Source of the DNA: JAOXRU01 sp965247735
GTDB lineage: Bacteria > Bacteroidota > Bacteroidia > Flavobacteriales > Flavobacteriaceae
DNA length: 64,000 bases
Assembly: GCA_965247735.1 (NCBI GenBank)
Contig: CBDFHN010000002.1
Location: 3,038,001 to 3,102,000 of the forward strand
Direction: 5' to 3'
Shown in pieces: positions 28,493 through 38,543 of the stretch (within the stretch, counting starts at the first letter, position 1; the number at the start of each line of letters is the position of its first letter). A program made the position numbers and the translations under genes. The notes beneath the pieces were generated by a model. The model did not search any database and was not told where the DNA came from. It was given only the letters and a program-made list of their open reading frames with translations.

Positions 28493-31400
28493 TTATTGGT
28501 TTTTAGTCGTTGGTTTCTTTTGATCTCCACCCGATCCAGATGTGCTAACTCTTATATAAAACTGTTTGCTTTTTAAGCGACTTATAGCCCCAGTTTTAAC
28601 ATCAATTGCTCTACAGTAAATGGTATAATATCCTGTTTTTCCTATAGTAAAACGAACCTTTTTATCATGAGAACCATAAGGCCTACTTGTATAGTTTAGA
28701 TACCAATCGTAAGTATAGTTGCCAGATCCTCCAGTACCCGTAGTTTCAAAATCGACTATTTGCGCTCTACGTGAGTTATACGTCCTAACTAGAATTGGCT
28801 CATGTACCGTAGGAGTATTGTAAACATAAATGGTTTTTTGCACCTGCTTGTAATGACTAGCAATACGGGTATCAATAACTCTAAACATAACCTTATAAGT
28901 GCCTTTGCTAAGGGTCCTTGAAAATGAAGTGCCAGTGCTAGACTGTTTTGCTCCATTTATATACCATTCGTAACGTCTATGTCCAGAGCCACTACCAATA
29001 CCAGAAGTTCCAAAAGAAAGGTTCTTCCCAGCAATATAATTAAGAGCGATACTACCACTCTTTCCTTGTGGAAGATTTAATCCAGGAGTATTCAACGCAT
29101 TATATACATAAATTGTTTTGCTCCGTTCCTTATAATGTCCAGATATTCGAGCATCTCGTACTCTAAATTTAACAGTATAGGTTCCTGTACTAAATGCCTT
29201 ATTAAACGAAGTTGAGGTGCCGCTCTGTTTTGCTCCATTTACATACCACTCGTAAGTTCTATAACCAGAACCGCCTCCTAAGCCTGAAGTGCTAAAAGCT
29301 ACTGTTCTATTCACAAGGTTATAGGTAGCCGAATTTACATTTGGGGTATTCAGTGCATTGTATACATAAATTGTCTTGCTCCGCTCCTTATAATGTTCAG
29401 GTATTCGAGTATCTCGTACTCTAAATTTAACAGTATAGGTTCCTGTTGTTGAAAACGACTTGTTTAATGATGTTCCTGTATTTGACTGTTTGGCATTATT
29501 GATATACCATTCATAAGCTTTATGTCCAGAACCCCCTGCAATACCGGAGGTCGTAAAACTAATACTGTTTCCTTTTAAAACATAAGTCTTATTTGCGACC
29601 AAATTAGGTGTATTCAAACTATTATACACATAGATTGTCTTCGTTGTTTCTTTATAGTGCCCCTCTATTTTGTTGTCTCTTACTCTAACCATTATAACAT
29701 ATGTGCCAGCAATAAAAGCCTTACTAAATGTAGTTCTAGTAGCGCTTTGCTTTACATTATCTATATACCACTCATAAGTTCTATCACCAGAACCTCCACC
29801 TATATTTGACGTTGTAAAAGATACTGCCCTATTTGTTAAATTATAAGTTGTGGTATTTAGTATTGGAGTATTTAAAGTTCCATAAACTGTAATATTTCCA
29901 GTAACAGTTCTCTTTTTTCCAGTTACAATATCAGTTACTGTACAGGTCACCGTTTTATTTCCTGATGCACCAAACAGATGGGTTAGCCTATTGGTCTTCT
30001 CAGAAACTTCTTGGCCATTTACTTTCCAGAGATATGTAAATGTTCCAGAACCATCTGTTACTTGTGCTGTTGCTATTGCACTGGTGTTGGCAAGTAGTGC
30101 TGTAGAAGAAAAAGCTAAGCTTGCAGAAAGCACGCCATGTTCCTCTAATTTATTTCCTTGGTAATTATAATTGTATTTTTTTAAAACAAAATCCTCATCA
30201 TCAGAAATATGGCTAAGCCTATTAAATTCATCATAGTAGTAATAAGTTGTGCTACCACTAGGGTCAGTCATACTTGTTAATCCAATAAATGGATCATATG
30301 TATAAGACGACATTATTGATGTATTAGGAATGGCATCTTGTAATGCCATTAATGCATTCCTTAATTTTTGCTCACTACAACTTGCTAAACGACAATTATC
30401 TATATCAAAATTAGACGCAAGAACTGCTGTGTTGATTGCTGTTGATATTGCTAAAGTGATATCCGATTTGGAAAAGTTTTCTATTTTTGCAATGGGCTGG
30501 TTTCCTGTATAGTAACCCCATATATAATAGATATGTGCTCCATCTTTTTTTGAAATTTCCTTAATATTTCCATTACTATAGTAGTCATGAAATACAACCT
30601 TTGTTTCAAGAATATCGTTTCCTTTAGAGGCCTTAATTGAGTCTGGAAGAACAAGGCTTTCAGTCCACTTTTTGTAATTGGTGTGCTGAGTAGTTTTGGA
30701 TAGAATGTTTCCGTCCAAATCTTCTACTGTTTTTTGTACTTGTATTGGTGTTGCTAATCGGTTTTTAGTAATTAATTTTTGCTCTGCCAAAGTAGGGGTT
30801 AAAATATCTTTAGGATATTGTGTTTCAGTAATTATTGTCTTTCCTCCTCCGATATCATTTTTCTCTACTAAAGGAAAAAAATGTTTATCTCCATATTCAT
30901 AGGTCGTTTTTGTAGCTATTGGAGCTTCATTAAAATAAGTGATTGTTTCGACATTATCTAAACGAGCCCAAAGTGAAGATGCCGTATAATATTGAAATTT
31001 ATAATCGGGGATATTATCTCCAAACATCATATAAGGTTCCCTTGTAATACAACAAGGGAGGTATTTTTTATAGACATAGTAAAACTTATTACCAATGGAT
31101 TCTCTTATAACTCTTTGTCTTCGAACAGATCTATTCCCAGAATCTAAAGAAGCACCATATGTTAAAAAATCACTTCCATGTTTACTATAATTATAGCGTA
31201 TTGAAGATTCTAAATCATATACATCATTATAAGTTCTTTTCATTTTTATTTTACCATTTAAAATTTTGGTTTTGACAAAAGGAACTTTGTTTTTCCCTTC
31301 AGATTCATTATAAAAATCATAAACTGTAACTCCATTAAAAATTGAATCTGAAAAGATAACTTCTGTTACCGTTGAATAGGCAATATCATATTGTGAAGCT

Positions 31401-33670
31401 GTACTTCTATTTTGCGCATAACGCATATATGATGAACAAGTTGCAGGCCCAAAATTTCTGTCATAAATTTCAGAAGATTGGCTTCCAAAAAAATCTAAAA
31501 CACGATGTTGCACTCCAGACGTATTTCTATAGGCTTTTAAATCATCTAATCTTAAGTTTTGGTCTATAGATACATCATTATAAATATACCCTTTTTGCAA
31601 TGCAATATTATTTTCTGACTCATAATCTGAAACTTTTAATACCCTTAAACCTCCTATATAATTTTTATTTTCTACCGTATTATACTCCGTTTTACCTTTA
31701 GTTAGTCTCATTTTAACATTAGGATTGTTGTTGAATAAATAAAAACCATATTTTCCTGAACTATATTTGCTAGTTCCTTGATCTATTGTTCCGTCTGGGT
31801 TGAATCTAGTTCCGGATAATAAAAGGCTAACGTTACCAGAATGTTCGTTTACATTAAAGCTTCCGCCACCTACTATGCTTGGATGTCCAGCATATAGTTC
31901 TTGACAATAGTCTAATGTACCATAACCATCCATTTTATAAACCACAAAAAACTGTGCTTCATTGCCAGAATGTTGAATTGTATTACCAAGATACTTAATG
32001 TCTAATTCCACTATAACATTTTCATCAGTAGATCCTATCCTAAACGCACCTGATTCATACCAAGGATTACTTGGGTTATCATCACAGTAATTTGCATAGT
32101 CAGGAGAATTATTATCCAGTTTTACTTCCACATCAACAACTTTTTTTGCGACTTCTTCAAATGTTGATGATAGCTTATTTAGATCGTAATCAAATACCGT
32201 AAAACCTCCAGTTGGATAATAGATTTTTGTGAGAGTCCCCACTTTGGTTGAAGCTAATACTGGATTTCTATCTGCACCTGATAAAATTGTATTGAATCCA
32301 TTATCTACTACTTGCTTTGGAACTAAAGTCCTATTTGGCTTATTATTAAAGAAACCCCAAAAATCAACAGACTTAGATGCTCTTGTTGGCATATTTGAAG
32401 GTTGAAAATAATCAAATTTGTATTTTTTGAAGGTGTTTTTAAATGCTAAACTATCCAGCTTTAACCTCAAATACGTTTGATCGGAATTTTTAGAATTATA
32501 TCCTCTTATATCTCCAAAATATGACTCGTTAAAAAGTCTAACTTCATTTATTTTTTTATGACCGTTATATATTTCAATTTTTTCTAAAGATTTTTTTCCA
32601 TGAAAATCTAAACGTTCCTCATCTCTTAATATAAAATCAATATGATTTCCATCATATTGTATGCTTTTTAAATAAGAGGATTGAATTTTGTATTCATTAA
32701 CATCAATACCATTAATAGTTTCTTTTTTTTTACAAGGACCACTAGCTACAGGAGTATTAGATCTAGAACCTTCCGTTGATAAAATTTCATTTTCATGCCA
32801 TGTTTTATCAGCAGTATAAATAAAATTTACAATTTTATTGGTTGTTAAATCTGTGATTCTGGTTAATTTCCATGAAGAAACATAAAAATTATTGTATTCC
32901 AAGGTCTTAGATTCTCCAAAGATCTCGGATGTAGACCCACTAAAGAAGTTAAAGGTGTTTTCCGTTTCGTAAAATGTATATTTAATGCCATTTTCATCCG
33001 TTATCTCCCATCCATTGATATCATTTTCAACTCCAAATAGCGTTATTTTTAAATTTGGATTTTCTATGCATTTTGCTTTTCTAGTTTCTAAGTCTATAAA
33101 AATAGTTCCTGAAAGATCATTGACCGAAAAAGAGAATAAATCTGGTTGAAAATCTGCTTTTCTATTATTTAGCTTATCAATCCAATGAAAATAGGGAAGT
33201 ATATCCTCTGGAGAGTCATGTAAAGAATTTTCACCCATAGGATTGTGTCGTATGTATTCCATAAACTCTCGTGATTCAGGAGAGTAGGGTCCATATATAT
33301 CTAAAACATTATCTGGTACTCCCATTACTCGTCTAGATATAACTCCACCAGAATTCAAATTCCATCCCAATCCAATCCAAGTTGAAATTTGGCTAACTTG
33401 TATTCCTGAAGCATCGTAACTTAAGCTAATAGGCATTGTAATATTTCCTGAACTAATCTCATGAATAGGAATATTAATATCTGGCACCCCTCTAAATAAG
33501 TTAACTGGAGTGCTTCCATATTTTAAAAAAGCCGTTGCTTCTGGAGAATTGGGTATTTTAATGTAGTTGTTTAAATCAAAATCTTGCCTCTCTTGACTAT
33601 CTTGTCCCTCTTGGCTATAAGAAAAAAAAACAGTTGTGCATGTTATAAATAAATAAAAAAACTTTTTCAT
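28493..33670 (-). CDS. Large secreted RHS-partner protein with six C-terminal Ig/PKD-like repeats
   Basis: 1725 residues. Signal peptide 1-20 (ending FFSYSQ). The N-terminal region ('NSPEATAFLKYGSTPVNLFR' and 'GIQVSQISTWIGLGWNLNSG') is typical of the large Bacteroidota proteins encoded before DUF6443/RHS genes; RHS-like strands such as 'YTYDPFIGLTSMTDPSGS' occur near 1125-1170. Six Ig/PKD-type repeats of about 86-92 residues start near 1183, 1257, 1347, 1432, 1518 and 1610; copies 2-5 share 'YEWYI[ND]..KQS.T', 'HYKE.[ST]KTIYVYN' and start 'LNTP'. No T9SS sorting domain is evident; the protein ends in a polar GSGGDQKKPTTKNQ tail. A shell or scaffold role with the RHS protein is inference. First gene of the operon. 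Confidence 0.9.
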   Translation of the reverse strand: MKKFFYLFITCTTVFFSYSQEGQDSQERQDFDLNNYIKIPNSPEATAFLKYGSTPVNLFRGVPDINIPIHEISSGNITMPISLSYDASGIQVSQISTWIGLGWNLNSGGVISRRVMGVPDNVLDIYGPYSPESREFMEYIRHNPMGENSLHDSPEDILPYFHWIDKLNNRKADFQPDLFSFSVNDLSGTIFIDLETRKAKCIENPNLKITLFGVENDINGWEITDENGIKYTFYETENTFNFFSGSTSEIFGESKTLEYNNFYVSSWKLTRITDLTTNKIVNFIYTADKTWHENEILSTEGSRSNTPVASGPCKKKETINGIDVNEYKIQSSYLKSIQYDGNHIDFILRDEERLDFHGKKSLEKIEIYNGHKKINEVRLFNESYFGDIRGYNSKNSDQTYLRLKLDSLAFKNTFKKYKFDYFQPSNMPTRASKSVDFWGFFNNKPNRTLVPKQVVDNGFNTILSGADRNPVLASTKVGTLTKIYYPTGGFTVFDYDLNKLSSTFEEVAKKVVDVEVKLDNNSPDYANYCDDNPSNPWYESGAFRIGSTDENVIVELDIKYLGNTIQHSGNEAQFFVVYKMDGYGTLDYCQELYAGHPSIVGGGSFNVNEHSGNVSLLLSGTRFNPDGTIDQGTSKYSSGKYGFYLFNNNPNVKMRLTKGKTEYNTVENKNYIGGLRVLKVSDYESENNIALQKGYIYNDVSIDQNLRLDDLKAYRNTSGVQHRVLDFFGSQSSEIYDRNFGPATCSSYMRYAQNRSTASQYDIAYSTVTEVIFSDSIFNGVTVYDFYNESEGKNKVPFVKTKILNGKIKMKRTYNDVYDLESSIRYNYSKHGSDFLTYGASLDSGNRSVRRQRVIRESIGNKFYYVYKKYLPCCITREPYMMFGDNIPDYKFQYYTASSLWARLDNVETITYFNEAPIATKTTYEYGDKHFFPLVEKNDIGGGKTIITETQYPKDILTPTLAEQKLITKNRLATPIQVQKTVEDLDGNILSKTTQHTNYKKWTESLVLPDSIKASKGNDILETKVVFHDYYSNGNIKEISKKDGAHIYYIWGYYTGNQPIAKIENFSKSDITLAISTAINTAVLASNFDIDNCRLASCSEQKLRNALMALQDAIPNTSIMSSYTYDPFIGLTSMTDPSGSTTYYYYDEFNRLSHISDDEDFVLKKYNYNYQGNKLEEHGVLSASLAFSSTALLANTSAIATAQVTDGSGTFTYLWKVNGQEVSEKTNRLTHLFGASGNKTVTCTVTDIVTGKKRTVTGNITVYGTLNTPILNTTTYNLTNRAVSFTTSNIGGGSGDRTYEWYIDNVKQSATRTTFSKAFIAGTYVIMVRVRDNKIEGHYKETTKTIYVYNSLNTPNLVANKTYVLKGNSISFTTSGIAGGSGHKAYEWYINNAKQSNTGTSLNKSFSTTGTYTVKFRVRDTRIPEHYKERSKTIYVYNALNTPNVNSATYNLVNRTVAFSTSGLGGGSGYRTYEWYVNGAKQSGTSTSFNKAFSTGTYTVKFRVRDARISGHYKERSKTIYVYNALNTPGLNLPQGKSGSIALNYIAGKNLSFGTSGIGSGSGHRRYEWYINGAKQSSTGTSFSRTLSKGTYKVMFRVIDTRIASHYKQVQKTIYVYNTPTVHEPILVRTYNSRRAQIVDFETTGTGGSGNYTYDWYLNYTSRPYGSHDKKVRFTIGKTGYYTIYCRAIDVKTGAISRLKSKQFYIRVSTSGSGGDQKKPTTKNQ
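28840..29900 (-). repeat. In-frame tandem repeats of about 257 bp inside the RHS-partner gene
   Basis: The Ig-like units are related at DNA level. The stretches around 29111-29190 and 29368-29447 differ at only a few positions over about 80 bp, and flanking units are more diverged. This suggests recent duplication or gene conversion of the fourth and fifth units while the outer copies drifted. Confidence 0.7.
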
Positions 33671-35048
33671 AAAGTAAATTTTAGTTGAATCTTGTGTTTA
33701 ATGAAAACATTTAGAAAAGTGTATAAAATCAATTGTTTTAACCCAAAACATAGGTTAGTATAAGAGGTAAGTTGAATAAATGGTTATTTTCTTTTTTAAA
33801 ATCTTTTGTAATTGTTAAAGCAACAAAAAGGTCATCTCTCATCTCCCCTAGATCTATACTTAAGTACACTATTTTAAAAATGGACTCTATTGAATTCCTG
33901 CGAAAATAAATGTATTATATCATTACTGTCTTGTTTATTTTTTTTAATTAATGTGAAATATATGTAGTTTATAGTATAAAATTAATTGATTTATAACAAG
34001 TAACGAGTTTTTGTAGACCAATTGCATGTTACTAAAGATAAATGAATTACAACTATATTTTTAATCTACATAAACATCTTTGATATTAAGTTAGTTAATG
34101 TATATGTAATTTTCTATCATAAACTAATACTCCGTTATGTTTAAAATTATAATCAGGCATCCAATCATATTTATTACCATTTATATTTTTACTTAACATC
34201 ACATATTGTAGTTAAACAAAATTGTTTTTATTTCACTTATAATAAATTCCCAGATTAATGCAAAAAAAGAATTTAGGTTTTACACTAATCAATTAGGTTA
34301 TTACTTTTCCTTATGACAGTTCATTAAGCTAATCTCTTCATGTCTAACTATTTTCTCATTTTTAAATATTCAATTCCAAGAAGACATTGTAATCATTGCA
34401 TTACAAAACAACTAATAAAATTCACCTTACAAAAACAATGTTAGTCTAAATTTATAAATTTAAACTTCATTTTTATAAAATAAATTACATATAACTCTTT
34501 AATAATAAATATTTTAAAAAATAAATGATTGCAATAAAAATGAAGTGTTTAAAAAAACGTTTATCCCTATAAATACTTTGGATTAAAAAAACAAAACACA
34601 TCTCTGAGTTTAAAATAAAAAACTGAAATTCAAAACCACATGGTTTATTCGCTATTATAGCGTTTTTTCGATCGTTAGTGCTGTTTAAAAGATTAATGGA
34701 ACGGAAGCAGGGATAAGCTGAAAATCAAGAACTTTTAATCGATGTAATAAAACAATTCTTATACGGAGTAAAACCAAATTATGCTCCAGTTAGCTTTTCG
34801 GAAGCTAAAGCTTCCTGCAATTTTTTATCTAAAGTTGACTTTTGTTAGGCTGATGCTTGTCCTATAAAGAATACTATAAACGTAATAAGAAAATACCGAT
34901 ACATACAACCATTTACCAAGAGCACGAGTTTTAATGCTATTTTGTTAACTATAGCAATACAAATGTTCTTGTTCTCATATAGAAACGGAGGTTATTTATG
35001 TACTTGAGATCTTCTCTTTTTTCTAAAAAATATTGCTGTTTATTACTT
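33671..35048. other. Long AT-rich intergenic region with one possible gene fragment
   Basis: About 1.4 kb with no convincing gene. It must contain the promoter of the RHS operon near 33671-33800, but I could not fix its elements. On the plus strand around 34710-34850 a 43-codon stretch between stops reads 'AENQELLIDVIKQFLYGVKP' and 'NYAPVSFSEAKASCNFLSKV', which looks protein-like and may be a gene remnant. A short palindrome, GGAAGCTAAAGCTTCC, lies near 34800. The rest is featureless. Confidence 0.5.
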
Positions 35049-35897
35049 TTACAGCCCTTCTTTTTTGGCTTTTCTCCAATAGTAAATTGCAAATAGGCTG
35101 GTTACAATTGGTAGCATAAAACCGTATTCATCAATCCAAAAGCTAGTGTTTTCATTATAAATAGTTATTGGAGTTGCTATTTTTTGAATATAGATATTAT
35201 GAACAGAATGAAATACTCCTGCTGGCCATAAACTATTAGATTTAAATGTAAAATAGGCTAATATTACAGACATAGCTATTATCATGATGGTAAAAGCAGT
35301 AAGTTGCAGCCCTGTATCTCCTCCTCCATAATATACAATAAGTGGCCAATGCCATAATGCCCATATTAGCCCACTAGCAATAGCAACTACCCTAAAAGAA
35401 ACTACTTTTCTAAGTTCGTATATAAAAAACCCACGCCAGCCTATTTCTTCGCCCAATACCGAACCCATATTTTTTACCACGCCTACCGTTGCTAGTAAAA
35501 AAATCATTAGTAATGCTACCAAAATAGTATTGTTAGGATCCAAGCCTAATTTTCCTGCCCATTTCCCAATAGTTTCTTCGTTTATGATACTACCATATCC
35601 CAACAGCCATATTGCGGTATAAGCAATAGCTATATACGCTACAGGAGTAAGATAAGACCTGATTAAATATTTTTTATTGTTTAATCTCCATGGTAGACTT
35701 GCTAAACTTCTTCCTTTAATTTTTAATGTAATAAAAGCTGCTAATGTTGGTGTCATCATTAATGCACCTACATAAATACTAGATGGATTAAGTTTTACAA
35801 TGGCATAATGAGCACAAAAACTCAATAAGAATACTATAGCCAAAAATAATAGTATGGTACTCCAAACTTCCTTTTGGGTATTAGTTGTTTTCTTCAT
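35049..35897 (-). CDS. CPBP family intramembrane metalloprotease (CAAX protease-like)
   Basis: 282 residues, about eight hydrophobic segments. The family's motifs are visible: EEIGWRGFF near residue 147 (EExxxR glutamates), the 'LIWALWHWPL' histidine near 180, and 'FHSVHN' near 238. These residues form the metal-binding active site of CPBP/Abi-type intramembrane proteases (type II CAAX endopeptidase relatives). Bacterial members act in the cytoplasmic membrane on small peptides or as self-protection factors; the substrate here is unknown. It stands alone downstream of the TPR gene, with a 70-bp gap. Confidence 0.9.
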   Translation of the reverse strand: MKKTTNTQKEVWSTILLFLAIVFLLSFCAHYAIVKLNPSSIYVGALMMTPTLAAFITLKIKGRSLASLPWRLNNKKYLIRSYLTPVAYIAIAYTAIWLLGYGSIINEETIGKWAGKLGLDPNNTILVALLMIFLLATVGVVKNMGSVLGEEIGWRGFFIYELRKVVSFRVVAIASGLIWALWHWPLIVYYGGGDTGLQLTAFTIMIIAMSVILAYFTFKSNSLWPAGVFHSVHNIYIQKIATPITIYNENTSFWIDEYGFMLPIVTSLFAIYYWRKAKKEGL

Positions 35898-35967
35898 CTA
35901 TATTCGTTTTTATATTGCTTACTAGTTTATAGACGATTGATTCTATTTTTTGTTTCTTCTTGCCTCT

Positions 35968-37971
35968 TTATTTTATCTGCTTTTTAAAGGCTTTAAAAAA
36001 AGCTGCCCAAAAAGCGCCCAATACCAAAATAATAAGCACAAATGGTAAAGTCAACACTGTCCATATTTTTATAAAAGGACTTTTACTTTTTTTTGATTTT
36101 TTCTTGACTACTTTTCCACCAAGCTGCTTTATAAATGTTTTGGAAGCTTCTGCCTTATCAAAATAATAACCGCTTTCTTTAGCCTCTAACTTTGGAATTG
36201 AACTTTGAAAGTGGGCTATAGCCTTATCTTTTTGATTCAATTCTTTAAAACAAATGCCAGCATAATAATGAAACAATGCTATTTCTAAAGGTATTGCTTT
36301 ATGAAGATCTTTTTGTGTAAAAATCCATTCCAACTCTGGAATTACACTAGCAAAGGCTTTCTTTTTTTCTAAAGCATATTCAATATATAGCTTGGCATTA
36401 TATACAAAGGATTTTGCAGTTCCTTTTCCTCCAGGTCCTAAAGTAGTATACTGTTCTTTTGCTTCTAAATAGGCTTGTTTTACCTTTTCTAAACCTCCTA
36501 GACCTTTGTAACTAGAAATAATATACCAATAGCGATCTTGATAATCTTTGGCGCTAATATCACCTTTATATTCTTTAAAAAACAGGTAACTGGTTTTGAT
36601 GCATTCCTCATATTTTTTAGCTTCATAAAACGCATCAGAACCATTGGTTATATTTTCATAAAAAGGACTCATTTTATAGCCTTCCATGTGGATATTTGCA
36701 AAAACCTCAGCCAATTTCTGATATTCTTCTTCTTTATTAAACGCCTCATTATATCGGTTTAATACAAGTCCATAGTTATTACAGGTCATTGCAAAATGAT
36801 GTGGCTGGTTGTTAAATGTAGTGCCCTTGCCATCAATAAGATACTCACGGTATTGTTTGTATGCCAAGGCTCCATATTCTAATGCCAACTTGGTATATTT
36901 TTTTTGCTGCTTTTTCTTCTTGGCTTTTCTACCATAGTCCATTACATCTGTCATTAAATTATATAAAGAATTAGACTCTCCTTCAATTTTTAATGGCAAT
37001 TCAAAAAAATTAGTTTTTGTTTTCTTAGCACATTTATGGATTCTATCTATACTCGAAAAACGTGTTGGTGCGTCTCCCTCTAAAGACTTGGTATAGGCAA
37101 ATAGTGCCTTTTCGTAGTTTTTAACATCATTGAGATAAGTGTTTCCAATTGCAAACCAAATAGTAGAGTTTTGTGGGTGTTTTTCTGCTTGTTTTTCAAG
37201 TTCTGGAAGATAGTTATCATAAAAATCCAAGTGATTCTTTAGATCAAAAGCGGCGGCTTCATTTCTGATAATATGAAATAAAAGACCTATTAAATCTGAT
37301 TGGTTTTCTAATTCATTAGCGTCAAAAAGGGTTTTTAACTGCTTTCCGTATTGCAATCTATATCCATCTTCAATATTATAACACCAATCATAATGTGTTA
37401 ATAATAATTCTGTTGCCTTTTCAAAATTTTTCTCTTCCAAAAATTGCATTCCTGCTATTGCATTTCTTTTATGAAAATATGGATATTTTTTAAATGAAGC
37501 ATACCAGTATGTTAAAGCCTCTTTAGTATTGGAATTATGATGCTTTATAAACGCTATCTTATTTAATAACTCGGCTTCTTTTTCATCTATTTCATACCTT
37601 TTGGTATAAACACTATGTGTTGTAATAAGTTGCTCTTCTATTACCTCAATAGCTTTATCTGGCATGCCCATTTCTTCTTCATAAACCCAAGAGAGCCAAT
37701 CATAACCATGCATTTTATCAGCTTTGAATTCGTCATTTTCAATAATAAATTCGGCTTCTTTTATAATTTCTTGGCTATTACTTAAGACTTTATCCGTGTA
37801 CAGGCGCATTTTTAAAATACGAACATCTATATCAAAAGGATCTATTTCTAGTATATCATTAACAATAGAAATTGCCGTATAACCCACTTCTTGAGTATTT
37901 GAATTTTCTGAATTTAGAGCGGTTAAGGTTTCGTCTAATTTTGATTGTAGTTGTTCTTTATTCATGCTCAT
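35968..37971 (-). CDS. TPR-rich protein with a C-terminal membrane anchor
   Basis: 667 residues from the ATG at 37971 (MSMNKEQ...). The frame is open to a GTG at 38037, which would overlap the DUF4396 gene, but the internal ATG fits better; a second ATG follows at 37965. The protein is mostly helical pairs of TPR type, for example 'WFAIGNTYLNDVKNYEKALF' and 'YYAGICFKELNQKDKAIAHF'. A lysine-rich stretch (VVKKKSKKSKS) leads to one C-terminal transmembrane helix ('LTLPFVLIILVLGAFWAAFF'), so the TPR domain probably faces the cytoplasm, tail-anchored. Partner and function are unknown. It follows the DUF4396 gene in an apparent operon. Confidence 0.82.
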   Translation of the reverse strand: MSMNKEQLQSKLDETLTALNSENSNTQEVGYTAISIVNDILEIDPFDIDVRILKMRLYTDKVLSNSQEIIKEAEFIIENDEFKADKMHGYDWLSWVYEEEMGMPDKAIEVIEEQLITTHSVYTKRYEIDEKEAELLNKIAFIKHHNSNTKEALTYWYASFKKYPYFHKRNAIAGMQFLEEKNFEKATELLLTHYDWCYNIEDGYRLQYGKQLKTLFDANELENQSDLIGLLFHIIRNEAAAFDLKNHLDFYDNYLPELEKQAEKHPQNSTIWFAIGNTYLNDVKNYEKALFAYTKSLEGDAPTRFSSIDRIHKCAKKTKTNFFELPLKIEGESNSLYNLMTDVMDYGRKAKKKKQQKKYTKLALEYGALAYKQYREYLIDGKGTTFNNQPHHFAMTCNNYGLVLNRYNEAFNKEEEYQKLAEVFANIHMEGYKMSPFYENITNGSDAFYEAKKYEECIKTSYLFFKEYKGDISAKDYQDRYWYIISSYKGLGGLEKVKQAYLEAKEQYTTLGPGGKGTAKSFVYNAKLYIEYALEKKKAFASVIPELEWIFTQKDLHKAIPLEIALFHYYAGICFKELNQKDKAIAHFQSSIPKLEAKESGYYFDKAEASKTFIKQLGGKVVKKKSKKSKSPFIKIWTVLTLPFVLIILVLGAFWAAFFKAFKKQIK

Positions 37972-38017
37972 TTGTTTGCTATTAATTGTGTAAAAAAAGA
38001 TGGTTTTTTGTGTTTTT

Positions 38018-38479
38018 CTAATGTTGATGACGAACACCTTTTTTAATTAGATAATAATTGATTGGAAATGCTGCAATAAAACCCATAAAAAGAGCAAATA
38101 GCATTCCTGCCCAAAAAACCCAATCTGTTAAACCTGCTTCCATAACTCCTGGAGTATATATTTCCGTAAGAACCTCTGCCGCTTCCATTACAGCAATGCT
38201 TAGTGACTCGGCTATAAAAACTATTTTAAACGCCTTTTTAAAGGAAAAACCATTTTTTAATAAAGGGCGCATACCTAAGATAAAACCAAATACAAATCCT
38301 AAGGATACGGCTAAAATTATCCTCGGAATAGTATTCCATCCCAAAGCAGTACCAATTACCATCCCAACAATTTCGCCAATTCCACAGCCTACTAAACAAT
38401 GTAATGTGGCACTAAACGCTAGTTTGGTATGATTTTCTTTTTTTTCTTGCTTCTGATGGTGATGCTTATGATTTTCCAT
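38018..38479 (-). CDS. DUF4396 family membrane protein with His-rich N-terminus
   Basis: 153 residues from the ATG at 38479 (MENHKHHHQKQEKKENH...). A GTG at 38569 would extend it over the previous gene and seems unlikely. Four hydrophobic segments: 'LVGCGIGEIVGMVIGTALGW', 'IPRIILAVSLGFVFGFILGM', 'IAESLSIAVMEAAEV' and 'WVFWAGMLFALFMGFIAAFP'. The family is defined only as DUF4396; the His-rich leader suggests metal binding, often seen near metal or copper proteins, but that is inference. It lies 64 bp after the DUF1963-like gene and upstream of the TPR gene. Confidence 0.82.
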   Translation of the reverse strand: MENHKHHHQKQEKKENHTKLAFSATLHCLVGCGIGEIVGMVIGTALGWNTIPRIILAVSLGFVFGFILGMRPLLKNGFSFKKAFKIVFIAESLSIAVMEAAEVLTEIYTPGVMEAGLTDWVFWAGMLFALFMGFIAAFPINYYLIKKGVRHQH

Positions 38480-38543
38480 TACTCCTGTATTTGATGATTT
38501 TTTGATAAGTAATCCTTTTTTAGTATGCTTAGTTTTTAGATTT

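Noticed and set aside
37972..38037. GTG start extending the TPR protein into the DUF4396 gene
   Set aside because: It adds 22 residues with no similarity to TPR helices and overlaps the previous gene; ATG at 37971 fits better.
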